From contig CAZKTS010000114.1 in the NCBI GenBank assembly GCA_964555735.1, positions 1-58,635 of the forward strand: a DNA stretch of 58,635 nt, given 5' to 3'. Source of the DNA: CAZKTS01 sp964555735 (lineage in GTDB: Bacteria > Actinomycetota > Acidimicrobiia > IMCC26256 > PALSA-555). Made by a program: the position numbers and the translations under genes. Shown one piece after another: positions 25,632-33,822 of the stretch (position 1 is the stretch's first letter; every line of letters begins with the position of its first letter). Below the pieces are notes generated by a model. The model was given only the letters and a program-made list of their open reading frames with translations, had not been told where the DNA came from and did not search any database.

Positions 25632-28169
25632 TTGCTGAGTCTCGGGAAGCTCGCGCCGGGCCAGCAGGGCTACTACCTCGACACTGTCGCGCGCGGCGCG
25701 GAGGAGTACTACACGGGTGCGGGGGAGGCGCCGGGTCGATGGGTCGGCGCGGCTGCCGTCCGGCTCGGGCTCGAGGGCGAGGTCGACCCGCAGGCCCTTC
25801 ACTTGGTGCTGGAGCACCGTGACCCGCGAACAGGCGAGCCGCTCACTCGGGCGCAAGGGGCGGCCCGGGTCCCCGGATTTGATGCGACGTTCTGCGCGCC
25901 GAAGTCCGTCTCGCTCCTCTTCGCGATGGGCGATGAGCGTGTCTCACGAGAGGTCCGCGAGGCACACGATCTCGCGGTGGATCGGGCGCTCGGCGTGCTC
26001 GAAGGGGAGGCCGCTCGGGCGCGGCGGGGGAAGGGCGGCGTCGAGCAAGTCGCCGCCGACGGGTTCGTCGCCGCTGCGTTTCGGCATCGCACGTCTCGGG
26101 CCGGCGATCCGCAGCTGCACACCCATGTCGTGGTCGCGAACCTCGTCCACGCACCCGACGATGACCGCTGGTCAGCGCTCGATGCCCGGCCGTTCTACGC
26201 GTGGGCCAAGACCGTCGGCTACCTCTACGAGACCGAGCTGCGCACCGAGCTGACTCGCCGTCTCGGCGTCGCGTGGACCACGACCCGCAATGGGATCGCA
26301 GACGTCGCGGGTGTACCGGCGGAGGCGATCCGGGCGTTCTCGCAACGCCGCCAGGAGATCGAGCTGCACCTCGAACGCGTCGGGGAGAGCACTGCGCACG
26401 CGGCCCAGATCGCCGCCTACGCCACCCGCCGCACCAAGACGACCGAGCCGGAATGGAGCATCACGGAGTGGCACGAACGAGCAGCCCGGGCCGGGCTCGA
26501 CGACCAAGCCATCACGAACGTCCTCGGCATGGGCGCGACGGTCGAGCCACCCACCCCGGGTACTGACGTCGCGGATGCGCTGTTCTCTGCGCTCGCGAGT
26601 CCGGACGGGCTGACATCGAGCCACTCGACGTTCGGTCGCCGCGACGTCATCCGCGCTCTGTCTGAACGGTGCCCGCCCGGCACCACGATCGGTCATGTCG
26701 TCGCGCTGAGCGAAGCGTTCCTCGCCTCGCCGCACGTGATCGCCCTCGGCACCGGCAACGGGCTGACGACATCGGACGTGATCCGACGCAGCGATGGCCG
26801 CATCGTCGCGACCGGAACCGACCAAGCCCGCTGGACGACGCCCGAGCTCCTCGCGATCGAGGCCCGACTGGTCGAGAGCGCAGGCGACCGACGCAACGAC
26901 AACGTCGCGGTCGCGGACCGCGAGCAGACCTCGCGAGCCGTTCGGGCTCGCCCGTCACTCGGTCCCGAACAGGTCCAGCTCGTCCGACGGATCACATCGT
27001 CGGGCGCGGGCGTCGACATCGTCGAAGGCGCCGCCGGAACCGGCAAGACCTATGCGCTCGACGCTGCACGCGACGCTTGGGAAGGCTGCGGCCACCGAGT
27101 CCGCGGCTGCGCGCTCGCGGCTCGTGCTGCGGCCGGACTCGAGCGCGGCTCGGGGATCCCGTCCCAGACGATCCACCGTTTCCTTCGCCAGCTCGACAAC
27201 CCACGTGGCGACGCGCTGCGAGCCGGCGACGTGCTCATCGTCGACGAAGCCGCCATGGTCGGCACTCGGGTGCTCGCCCAACTCCTCGACCACGCGGAAG
27301 CCGCCCGAGCGAAGGTCGTCCTCGTCGGCGACCACCACCAGCTCCCCGCCATCGATGCCGGCGGCGCATTCGCTGGGCTTGCTCAACGACTCGACGCGAC
27401 ACGGCTCTACGACAACCGCCGCCAAGTCGAACCCTGGGAGCGCCGCGCCCTCGCTCGTCTCCGCGTCGGAGCCACCCAACGCGCCATCGCCGCCTACCAA
27501 GAGCACGGCCGAATCAAGGTCTCACCCACGCCCGACCTCGCCCGCGAGCGACTCGTCGAGGACTGGCTCGACGCCCGACGCGCCGGGCACGTCGTCACGA
27601 TGCTGGCCGCACACCGCAGTGACGTCGACGAGCTCAACCGCCTCGCTCGCGAACGACTCCACGCCACTGGATTGCTCCCACCAGACGAAGCCGTCATTGC
27701 CGACCGACCGTTCGCCGTCGGCGACGACGTCATTGCCACCCAGAACGACTACCGCCTCGACGTGCTCAACGGCACCCGCGGCGTCATCACCGCGTGCGAC
27801 TCGCTCCAGCAGGCGATGACGATCCGCACCGACGACGACCGCAGCGTCGATCTCCCCGCTGAGTACGTCGTGGACGGCAACCTCACCCATGCCTACGCGC
27901 TCACCTTGCACAAGGCCCAAGGCATCTCGGTAGGCGAAGCGTTCGTCCTTGGGACTGAGGGCCTCGATCGCGAGCACGCGTACTCCGCTGTCTCCCGAGG
28001 AGCCGACGGCAACTGGCTCTATCTCAGTGAGGAGACCATCCGCGCTGAAGACGGCCACGCGCCCGAGGTCGAACCGGATGCCATCGAGCGCCTGGAGGCC
28101 GGACTTGGGCGGTCCACGGCCGACGGGCTGGCCATCGACTTCGCCGAGAGCATCGGCCTCGAACTCTGA
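25632..28169 (+). CDS. MobF-family conjugative relaxase (TrwC/TraI-like) with helicase domain
   Basis: The 845-residue product begins LSLGKLAPGQQGYYLDTVAR with tyrosine pairs at residues 14-15 and 26-27, the position of the TrwC nicking tyrosines. The three-histidine metal site appears in GDPQLHTHVVVANL near residue 160. A RecD-like helicase follows, with Walker A GAAGTGKT near 466, the Walker B-like VLIVDEAAMVG, and a late motif TLHKAQGISVGEAFVLGTEG. The relaxase would nick one strand at oriT and unwind it for transfer. A TTG start with GGGG-AG directly upstream was used; no ATG or GTG in frame fits the family start. No mating-pore genes are present. Confidence 0.92.
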   Translation: MLSLGKLAPGQQGYYLDTVARGAEEYYTGAGEAPGRWVGAAAVRLGLEGEVDPQALHLVLEHRDPRTGEPLTRAQGAARVPGFDATFCAPKSVSLLFAMGDERVSREVREAHDLAVDRALGVLEGEAARARRGKGGVEQVAADGFVAAAFRHRTSRAGDPQLHTHVVVANLVHAPDDDRWSALDARPFYAWAKTVGYLYETELRTELTRRLGVAWTTTRNGIADVAGVPAEAIRAFSQRRQEIELHLERVGESTAHAAQIAAYATRRTKTTEPEWSITEWHERAARAGLDDQAITNVLGMGATVEPPTPGTDVADALFSALASPDGLTSSHSTFGRRDVIRALSERCPPGTTIGHVVALSEAFLASPHVIALGTGNGLTTSDVIRRSDGRIVATGTDQARWTTPELLAIEARLVESAGDRRNDNVAVADREQTSRAVRARPSLGPEQVQLVRRITSSGAGVDIVEGAAGTGKTYALDAARDAWEGCGHRVRGCALAARAAAGLERGSGIPSQTIHRFLRQLDNPRGDALRAGDVLIVDEAAMVGTRVLAQLLDHAEAARAKVVLVGDHHQLPAIDAGGAFAGLAQRLDATRLYDNRRQVEPWERRALARLRVGATQRAIAAYQEHGRIKVSPTPDLARERLVEDWLDARRAGHVVTMLAAHRSDVDELNRLARERLHATGLLPPDEAVIADRPFAVGDDVIATQNDYRLDVLNGTRGVITACDSLQQAMTIRTDDDRSVDLPAEYVVDGNLTHAYALTLHKAQGISVGEAFVLGTEGLDREHAYSAVSRGADGNWLYLSEETIRAEDGHAPEVEPDAIERLEAGLGRSTADGLAIDFAESIGLEL

Positions 28170-28202
28170 ACACCAGACGGTGCAGCGAGCCGAGCCGCTC
28201 TG

Positions 28203-28248
28203 GTCACAGTCATTGTGACTTGACATCACAGACGTTGTGGTTCATAGT
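28203..28248 (+). promoter_or_regulatory. Promoter with two tandem operator palindromes
   Basis: TTGACA (28220-28225), a 17-base spacer and CATAGT (28243-28248) form a good primary-sigma promoter for the NYN/methylase operon. Two palindromes with the same 5-base spacer overlap it: GTCACA-GTCAT-TGTGAC (28203-28219), just upstream of -35, and CACA-GACGT-TGTG (28227-28239), between -35 and -10. Their centres are 22 bases apart, about two helical turns, suggesting cooperative repression. The regulator is not identified; the N-terminal helix-turn-helix of the downstream methylase is one candidate. Confidence 0.6.
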
Positions 28249-28254
28249 CAAGCC

Positions 28255-28734
28255 ATGCGAACGCACTTTCCTCACCGATCGATTCACCTGGTGGACATCG
28301 AGAACCTGCTGGGCGACGCCCGCCCGGGTTCAGACGCAGCTGCTGCCTGCCGAGCGCAGTATGAAGACGTCGTGGGCCGAGGGGAGGCAGACCTTGTGGT
28401 CGTAGCGTGCAACCACGGTGCAGCCGTCGATGTCGGACTCACCTGGTCCAGTGCCAGGTTGGCCGTTCGATCGGGGCCGAGCGGCGCGGATCTCGCGCTG
28501 CTCGAAGTGATCGAGCGCGAGCAGATCGAGTCTCGGTTCGACCGAGTGGTGATCGCCTCCGGTGACGGCATCTTCGCCGACGCGGCAGCGGATCTAGCCG
28601 GCCAAGGTTTGCCAGTGACGGTTGTGTCCCGACGCGCTTCTCTCTCCCGGCGCCTGCGCCTCGCGGCAACGGACGTGACGTACTTTCCTGTGCCGGGACC
28701 GCCGGATTGCGGTGTCTTCGAGGCGGTCGCGTGA
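28255..28734 (+). CDS. NYN/PIN-like domain protein (putative nuclease)
   Basis: The 159-residue product has the NYN (PIN-like) pattern: HLVDIENLLGD near the N-terminus with the first acidic metal ligands, a middle strand ADLVVVACNHG, GPSGADLALLEVIE, then DRVVIASGDGIFADAAADLA and LPVTVVSRR. The acidic residues in DIEN, GAD and SGDG are placed as in NYN/LabA-type nucleases acting on RNA or nucleic acid ends. Nuclease activity is inferred. The stop overlaps the start of the methylase as GTGA, so it is the first gene of a three-gene translationally coupled operon. Pairing of an NYN protein with a methylase and a half specificity subunit is not a textbook restriction arrangement. Confidence 0.75.
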   Translation: MRTHFPHRSIHLVDIENLLGDARPGSDAAAACRAQYEDVVGRGEADLVVVACNHGAAVDVGLTWSSARLAVRSGPSGADLALLEVIEREQIESRFDRVVIASGDGIFADAAADLAGQGLPVTVVSRRASLSRRLRLAATDVTYFPVPGPPDCGVFEAVA

Positions 28735-30305
28735 GTGCATTGCCGAGCACTGAGGGAACGCTCGTTGGAATTCCCGAGATCGCTTCGATCGCCGGCGTTC
28801 AACGGTCGGCGGTCAGCAACTGGCGGAAGCGTCATCCCGACTTTCCGCACCCAGCCGTCGAGACTCCGTCGGGTCTGCTCTTCGATCTCGGCCTCGTGGA
28901 GCTGTGGCTATTCGAGCACGGGAAGGTGACGACGCCGATCTCGGCGACGTCGATCCTTTGGAGGTTCATCAACGCGACGCAGTCTGAACCGGGACCGCTC
29001 CGAGACTTCTTGATCTCTGCACTGGTCTACCTCGAGGCGTGTGACCGTGCGCAAAGCGGCGGTGTGATCCGCGTCGCGGACGCGGACCGCTGGTCGAGCA
29101 TCGACTCCCTGCCCGAAGCCGAGCTCGGTGCCCGATTGCGGATGGTGCTTGCGAGGATCGAGGAGGAGAACGAGCAACTCCGTGGTCTCCTGCTCCATGG
29201 TGTTGCCTCGCCGGGTGCGCCACCGATGGAACGACAGCTCGAACTCCTCGGCCATCTTGACTTCGTCTCGCGTGACTCAGAGACCCCGCGGTTCGAGTTG
29301 TTCGAGGAAGTCGTTGCGCGAACGCACCAGAGAGCGCGCTTCACCGAAGAACATGCAACCCCAGATGGCCTCGCCCTTCTCCTCGCCAAGCTCGCTGGTG
29401 AGGCCGAGCGCGTGTTTGATCCCGCGTGCGGGGAGGGCGGAGTTCTCCTCATGACTGCAGTCGCGTCGGACCTACCGGGACAGAGCACGCGGGAGCTGAT
29501 CGGGTGGGAGGTCGATGCAGATGCGCTTCGACTCGCTCGCGCACGCTTCTTCCTGTACGGCATCGACGCAGAGCTTTCCCTGAGGGACAGCCTCACGGCG
29601 GCGCCGAACGAGCTGCCCTCGGCCGACGCTGTTCTCCTCGACCCTCCATACGGCGTTCGCCAGTGGGGAAACCCTGATATCTATCGAGACACCACCAGGT
29701 GGCCGTTCGGCACGCCTCCACCAAACTCTGCCAACCTCGCTTGGTTGCAGCTCGCCGCTGCTTCGTTGAAGCGTGGAGGCATGGCCTTCGTGCTCCTCCC
29801 CGCAAGCGAACTCGCAAGAGGCGGACGCGAACAAGGCATTCGTCAGTCGATGCTCGAAAGCGGTGCAGTCGACGCCGTCGTTGTTCTCCCCGCCCGACTC
29901 CGACGGGACACATCGATCCCACTATCGCTCTGGTGCATGCGACCCCCGAAGAGTGGCGGGACCGATGGCTCGATTCTGCTCGTCGATGCGTCACAGATAG
30001 GTCGTTCGAGCCGGTCGACCGTCTCGTTAGAGGAGGAGGACGTCGAACTCCTTGCACAGACGCTTGGCAAGTGGTTCGACGACCGCGCGATCGATACTGC
30101 AGACACGACGATTACCGCAGTCGTGGTCACCATTGCTGACGTCGAGGAGGCGCGGCTTGTCCCAGCGCACTACGTCCCAAAGCCGCAGGTTGATCGTCGT
30201 CAGCTGTCGCGCGAACGCGAGGTGCTGGTCGAGGAGCTCCGCGACGGTGCATCGGTACTCGCATCGGTCCTTCGCGCGGTCATCAAGGGATCACCGGGCG
30301 AATGA
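28731..30305 (+). CDS. N6-adenine DNA methylase (HsdM-like) with N-terminal helix-turn-helix
   Basis: The 524-residue product has residues about 10-60 (LVGIPEIASIAGVQRSAVSN, WRKRHPDFPHP) forming a MerR/HTH_17-like DNA-binding domain. A helical linker follows, then the type I-like gamma-class methylase core: motif I VFDPACGEGGVLL near residue 229 and catalytic motif IV LLDPPYGVRQWGN near 302. The GTG start overlaps the NYN stop, and the stop overlaps the next ATG as ATGA. With the half-size specificity subunit downstream it should form a DNA-modifying complex. The HTH could serve autoregulation through the operators at 28203-28239 or add sequence contacts. No HsdR partner is in this operon. 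Confidence 0.85.
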   Translation: MSALPSTEGTLVGIPEIASIAGVQRSAVSNWRKRHPDFPHPAVETPSGLLFDLGLVELWLFEHGKVTTPISATSILWRFINATQSEPGPLRDFLISALVYLEACDRAQSGGVIRVADADRWSSIDSLPEAELGARLRMVLARIEEENEQLRGLLLHGVASPGAPPMERQLELLGHLDFVSRDSETPRFELFEEVVARTHQRARFTEEHATPDGLALLLAKLAGEAERVFDPACGEGGVLLMTAVASDLPGQSTRELIGWEVDADALRLARARFFLYGIDAELSLRDSLTAAPNELPSADAVLLDPPYGVRQWGNPDIYRDTTRWPFGTPPPNSANLAWLQLAAASLKRGGMAFVLLPASELARGGREQGIRQSMLESGAVDAVVVLPARLRRDTSIPLSLWCMRPPKSGGTDGSILLVDASQIGRSSRSTVSLEEEDVELLAQTLGKWFDDRAIDTADTTITAVVVTIADVEEARLVPAHYVPKPQVDRRQLSREREVLVEELRDGASVLASVLRAVIKGSPGE

Positions 30306-30892
30306 GCGAGCACTCCGTCCGCCTCTCCGAGGTTGCCGACGTCCTGCGCGGAACCGTTCCAGCAACCACGACGCCAGAGCCGACGGGCCCAAAGTTCTTC
30401 GGGCTCGCAGAACTCAGTGATCGCAGCCTCACCCAGGTGCGCTACCTCGACCCTGACATCGAGTTAGGTCGCGCGGTCTACCTGCAGACTGGTGACATCG
30501 CGGTCGCGCTACTCGGTCGACTCGGCGAGTCTGCTCTGGTCAGGGATGAGCGTGCCGGTTCTGTCCTGGGTCGTGAGTGTGCGGTGATCAGACTCCGGCC
30601 GCACGAGGAGGCGATCACGCCGCCTTGGCTCTACGCGTGGACTAGATCGAGCGCCTTCGACCATGTCGTCGCAACGAGCACCTCGGGTACGACGATGCCG
30701 CGTCTCTCGATTCGCGGCCTACGTGAGTGTTCAGTTCCGCTCACGGAACTCGACACGCAGCAACGGCTGGCGGACAGGCTGGGCAAGTTCGAAGATGCAC
30801 TTGAGCTGACTCAACACGTCACGATGAAGCTCGAGAGATTGCGCCAGATTGAGATCGACCTGACCTTCGATGCAACCGATTCGAAGGGGTAA
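30302..30892 (+). CDS. Half-size type I specificity (HsdS-like) subunit
   Basis: The 196-residue product is about half the usual 400-450 residue HsdS length. It has one target-recognition domain (SVRLSEVADVLRGT to SIRGLRECSVPLTEL) and one coiled-coil spacer (DTQQRLADRLGKFEDALELT, QHVTMKLERLRQIEIDL). Single-TRD subunits are known to dimerise and recognise palindromic bipartite sites. The ATG overlaps the methylase stop as ATGA, so the pair is made together. It would give the methylase at 28731-30305 its DNA specificity, separately from the full HsdS at 33819-35153. Confidence 0.8.
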   Translation: MSEHSVRLSEVADVLRGTVPATTTPEPTGPKFFGLAELSDRSLTQVRYLDPDIELGRAVYLQTGDIAVALLGRLGESALVRDERAGSVLGRECAVIRLRPHEEAITPPWLYAWTRSSAFDHVVATSTSGTTMPRLSIRGLRECSVPLTELDTQQRLADRLGKFEDALELTQHVTMKLERLRQIEIDLTFDATDSKG

Positions 30893-31002
30893 CGCAGTGC
30901 TCGCGTCGCCTGCCGCCCCCATTGCGGTTGACTCGATGACTATCACGCGCTTGCCCGGATGGGTGCCGGACGTCCCACCCACTGCATAACGTGGGGACCA
31001 GC

Positions 31003-33822
31003 ATGACGGGCAGGGGCGACTCGGACTATCTGCAACCCGAGCAGAAGGCGCGCCAGCGAATCGACGAGATGCTCGTCGCTGCTGGCTGGGAGGTCCAGGA
31101 CTACAAGGCCGTCAACCTCCACGCCGCGACCGGTGTCGCCGTCCGGGAGCTCGTGACCGACGCCGGCCCCGCCGACTACATGCTGTTCGTGAACCGACAG
31201 GCTATCGGTGTGATCGAGGCGAAGCCGCAGGGCACGCCGCTGTCGGGCGTCGAGCCTCAGACGCTGAAGTATCAAGCCAACGTCCCGGATGCACTCCCGG
31301 CGTACCGGATCGATGGTTGCTTGCCCTTCGGATACGAATCGACGGGCGACGAGACGTGGTTCACCTGTCGCATGGATCCTGAGCCAACCGCGCGCAGGGT
31401 GTTCTGGTTCCATCGACCCGAGACGCTCGAATGGCAGCTCGAGGACCATGCGAATCACGGCGGCGGGACGCTGCGCGCTCGCATCCCCGACATGCCGGAG
31501 CTGGAGCCCGATCCGGCGCGGTTGCGTGATGCTCAGTTCGATGCGATCACCAACCTCGAGCGATCGCTGAAGGACAACCACCCCCGCGCGCTGATCCAGA
31601 TGGCCACAGGGTCGGGCAAGACATTCGCGGCTGCGAACATCTGCGAGCGGCTGATCCAGCACGCCCAGGCTAAGCGAATCTTGTTCCTGGTCGACCGGGC
31701 CAACCTGGGCAAGCAGGCCCTCAGGGAGTTCCAGGGCTTCGACGTGCCCGGCTCGGCCCACAAGTTCACAGAGCTCTACAACGTCCAGCACCTCACCCAC
31801 AACAAGGTCGACCCAGTCGCGAGTGTGTGCATCGGGACGATCCAGCGCGTGTATTCGATGCTGCGCGGCGACGCCGAACTGCCGGAGGAGATCGACGAGG
31901 AGTCGGGCTACGAAATGGCGCCCGAGCGACCCGTCGAGGTCGACTACAGCAGCGCGCTGCCCATCGAGATGTTCGACGTGATCATCATCGACGAGTGCCA
32001 CCGCTCGATCTACGGCGTGTGGCGCCAGGTGCTCGAGTACTTCGACGCGTCCCTCATTGGGCTGACCGCCACACCCGGCAAGCAGACGTTCGGGTTCTTC
32101 AACAAGAACCTCGTGATGGAGTACGGCTTCCCCGCGGCGGTCGCCGACGGCGTGAACGTCGACTTCGACGTTTTTCGGCTCTCTACCGCGATCAGCGAGG
32201 GTGGCTCCACGATCGAGGCCGGCTATTGGACGACCTTCCGGGATCGCGAGACCCGCGGGGAACGGCTCGAGCTGGTCGACGAGGACCTCACCTACGACGA
32301 GCGCGAGCTCGACAAGAGAGTGGTTGCAAAGGACCAGATCCGCACCGTCATCCGGTCCCTGCGCGACAACCTGCCAGCGATGTTCCCGGACCGCGAGATC
32401 GACGAACACGGCCGGCTCCGTCACATCCCCAAGACCCTCATCTTCGCCAAGGACGACAGCCACGCAGAGGACATCGTGCGCATCGCCCGCGAGGAGCTCG
32501 CCAAGGGCAACGATGTCATCGCCAAGATCACCTACAAGGTATCCGACGGCGCCAAGCCCGAGCAGCTCCTGCAGGACTTCCGCACGACCTACTACCCGCG
32601 CATCGCCGTGACCGTCGACATGATCGCCACTGGCACCGACGTGAAGCCCATCGAAATGGTGGTCTTCATGCGGATGGTTCGCTCCCGCAACTTCTTCGAG
32701 CAGATGAAGGGCCGCGGGGTGCGGACTATCCCTGACACCGACCTCCAGGTCGTCACTCCAGACGCCACCCACAAGGACCGGTTCGTGCTCGTTGACGCGG
32801 TCGGCGTCACCGAGACCAAGCTCATCGAGTCGATGCCGTTGGAACGCAAGCGCGGCGTGCCGCTCCAGAAGCTGCTCCACCAGGTGGCGCTCGGCCAGGT
32901 AAGCGAAGACCTCGTGTCGACGCTCGCCTCGCGAATCGCCCGCATCCAAGGCCGGATCGCTCCGGCCGACCGCGAGAGGCTCCAGGCACTTGCCGGCCAG
33001 TCGCTCGAGTCGATCGAACACGGACTGATCGAGGCGATTGACCCCGACCGCCAGCTCGCCGCCGCTCAAGCTGCGAGCGGCAACCCCGACCCGACCGAGG
33101 AAGAGCGCGCAACAGCCAAGGCGACGATGCTCGATCAGGCCGTGCTCCCGTTCGCCGCCAACCCTGAGCTTCGTGAGCAGCTCGTGAACGTGCAGCGCAC
33201 GTTCGACCAGGTGATCGACGAGATCAGCATCGACCACGTCACCCGCGCTGAGTTCGCGGTTGACGCCCGCGCTCGCGCGGCGGAGACCGTCGAATCGTTC
33301 AAGGCGTACCTCGATGAGCACAAGGACGAGATCACCGCCCTCCAGGTGCTCTACAGCCGCCCCTACGCGAAGCGGCTCACTTATCGCGACGTGAAGGAGC
33401 TGGCCGAAGCGATCGGGCGGCCACCCCACCGTTGGACTCCCGCGCGCCTCTGGGAGGCCTACGAGACACTCGACGCCTCGAAGGTCCGCGGTGCGGCCGG
33501 AACCGTGCTGACCAACGTCGTGTCGCTGGTGCGCTTTGCGCTCGGCGATGACGATGAACTCGCGCCGTTCCCTGAACTGGTCGAGGAGCGCTTCGAAGCT
33601 TGGCTGCTCCAGCAACAGTCTGCCGGGCGAAACTTCACTGCGGATCAGCTCGACTGGCTCCGCCTCATCCGCGACCACCTCGCCGCCAGCCTCTCGATCG
33701 AGTCGCGTGAGCTGCTCGATCCTCCCTTCAGCCAGCATGGCGGCCTTGGTCGCGCGCGCGAGCTCTTCGGTCACGAACTCGACGGCCTCCTGGTCGAGCT
33801 CGGTGAGGCTGTCGCGGCGTGA
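31003..33822 (+). CDS. hsdR: Type I restriction enzyme R subunit (HsdR)
   Basis: The product has 939 residues from the ATG at 31003, which is preceded by GTGGGG; a GTG at 30991 is an alternative. The N-terminal nuclease domain shows PADYMLFV then GVIEAKPQG (D...E-x-K, PD-(D/E)XK). The translocase has Walker A MATGSGKTFAA near residue 200, the DExx box VIIIDECHRSIYG near 330, LIGLTATPGKQT and EQMKGRGVRT. A C-terminal helical region would contact the methylase core. It cleaves unmodified DNA after ATP-driven translocation. Its stop is overlapped by the GTG of hsdS, and the R-S-M order is unusual. Confidence 0.95.
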   Translation: MTGRGDSDYLQPEQKARQRIDEMLVAAGWEVQDYKAVNLHAATGVAVRELVTDAGPADYMLFVNRQAIGVIEAKPQGTPLSGVEPQTLKYQANVPDALPAYRIDGCLPFGYESTGDETWFTCRMDPEPTARRVFWFHRPETLEWQLEDHANHGGGTLRARIPDMPELEPDPARLRDAQFDAITNLERSLKDNHPRALIQMATGSGKTFAAANICERLIQHAQAKRILFLVDRANLGKQALREFQGFDVPGSAHKFTELYNVQHLTHNKVDPVASVCIGTIQRVYSMLRGDAELPEEIDEESGYEMAPERPVEVDYSSALPIEMFDVIIIDECHRSIYGVWRQVLEYFDASLIGLTATPGKQTFGFFNKNLVMEYGFPAAVADGVNVDFDVFRLSTAISEGGSTIEAGYWTTFRDRETRGERLELVDEDLTYDERELDKRVVAKDQIRTVIRSLRDNLPAMFPDREIDEHGRLRHIPKTLIFAKDDSHAEDIVRIAREELAKGNDVIAKITYKVSDGAKPEQLLQDFRTTYYPRIAVTVDMIATGTDVKPIEMVVFMRMVRSRNFFEQMKGRGVRTIPDTDLQVVTPDATHKDRFVLVDAVGVTETKLIESMPLERKRGVPLQKLLHQVALGQVSEDLVSTLASRIARIQGRIAPADRERLQALAGQSLESIEHGLIEAIDPDRQLAAAQAASGNPDPTEEERATAKATMLDQAVLPFAANPELREQLVNVQRTFDQVIDEISIDHVTRAEFAVDARARAAETVESFKAYLDEHKDEITALQVLYSRPYAKRLTYRDVKELAEAIGRPPHRWTPARLWEAYETLDASKVRGAAGTVLTNVVSLVRFALGDDDELAPFPELVEERFEAWLLQQQSAGRNFTADQLDWLRLIRDHLAASLSIESRELLDPPFSQHGGLGRARELFGHELDGLLVELGEAVAA

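Noticed and set aside
28731..30892. Reading the HTH-methylase and half HsdS as part of the neighbouring hsdRSM system
   Set aside because: A gap of about 100 bases separates them from hsdR, the downstream operon has its own complete HsdM and full-length HsdS, and the upstream operon has its own promoter.
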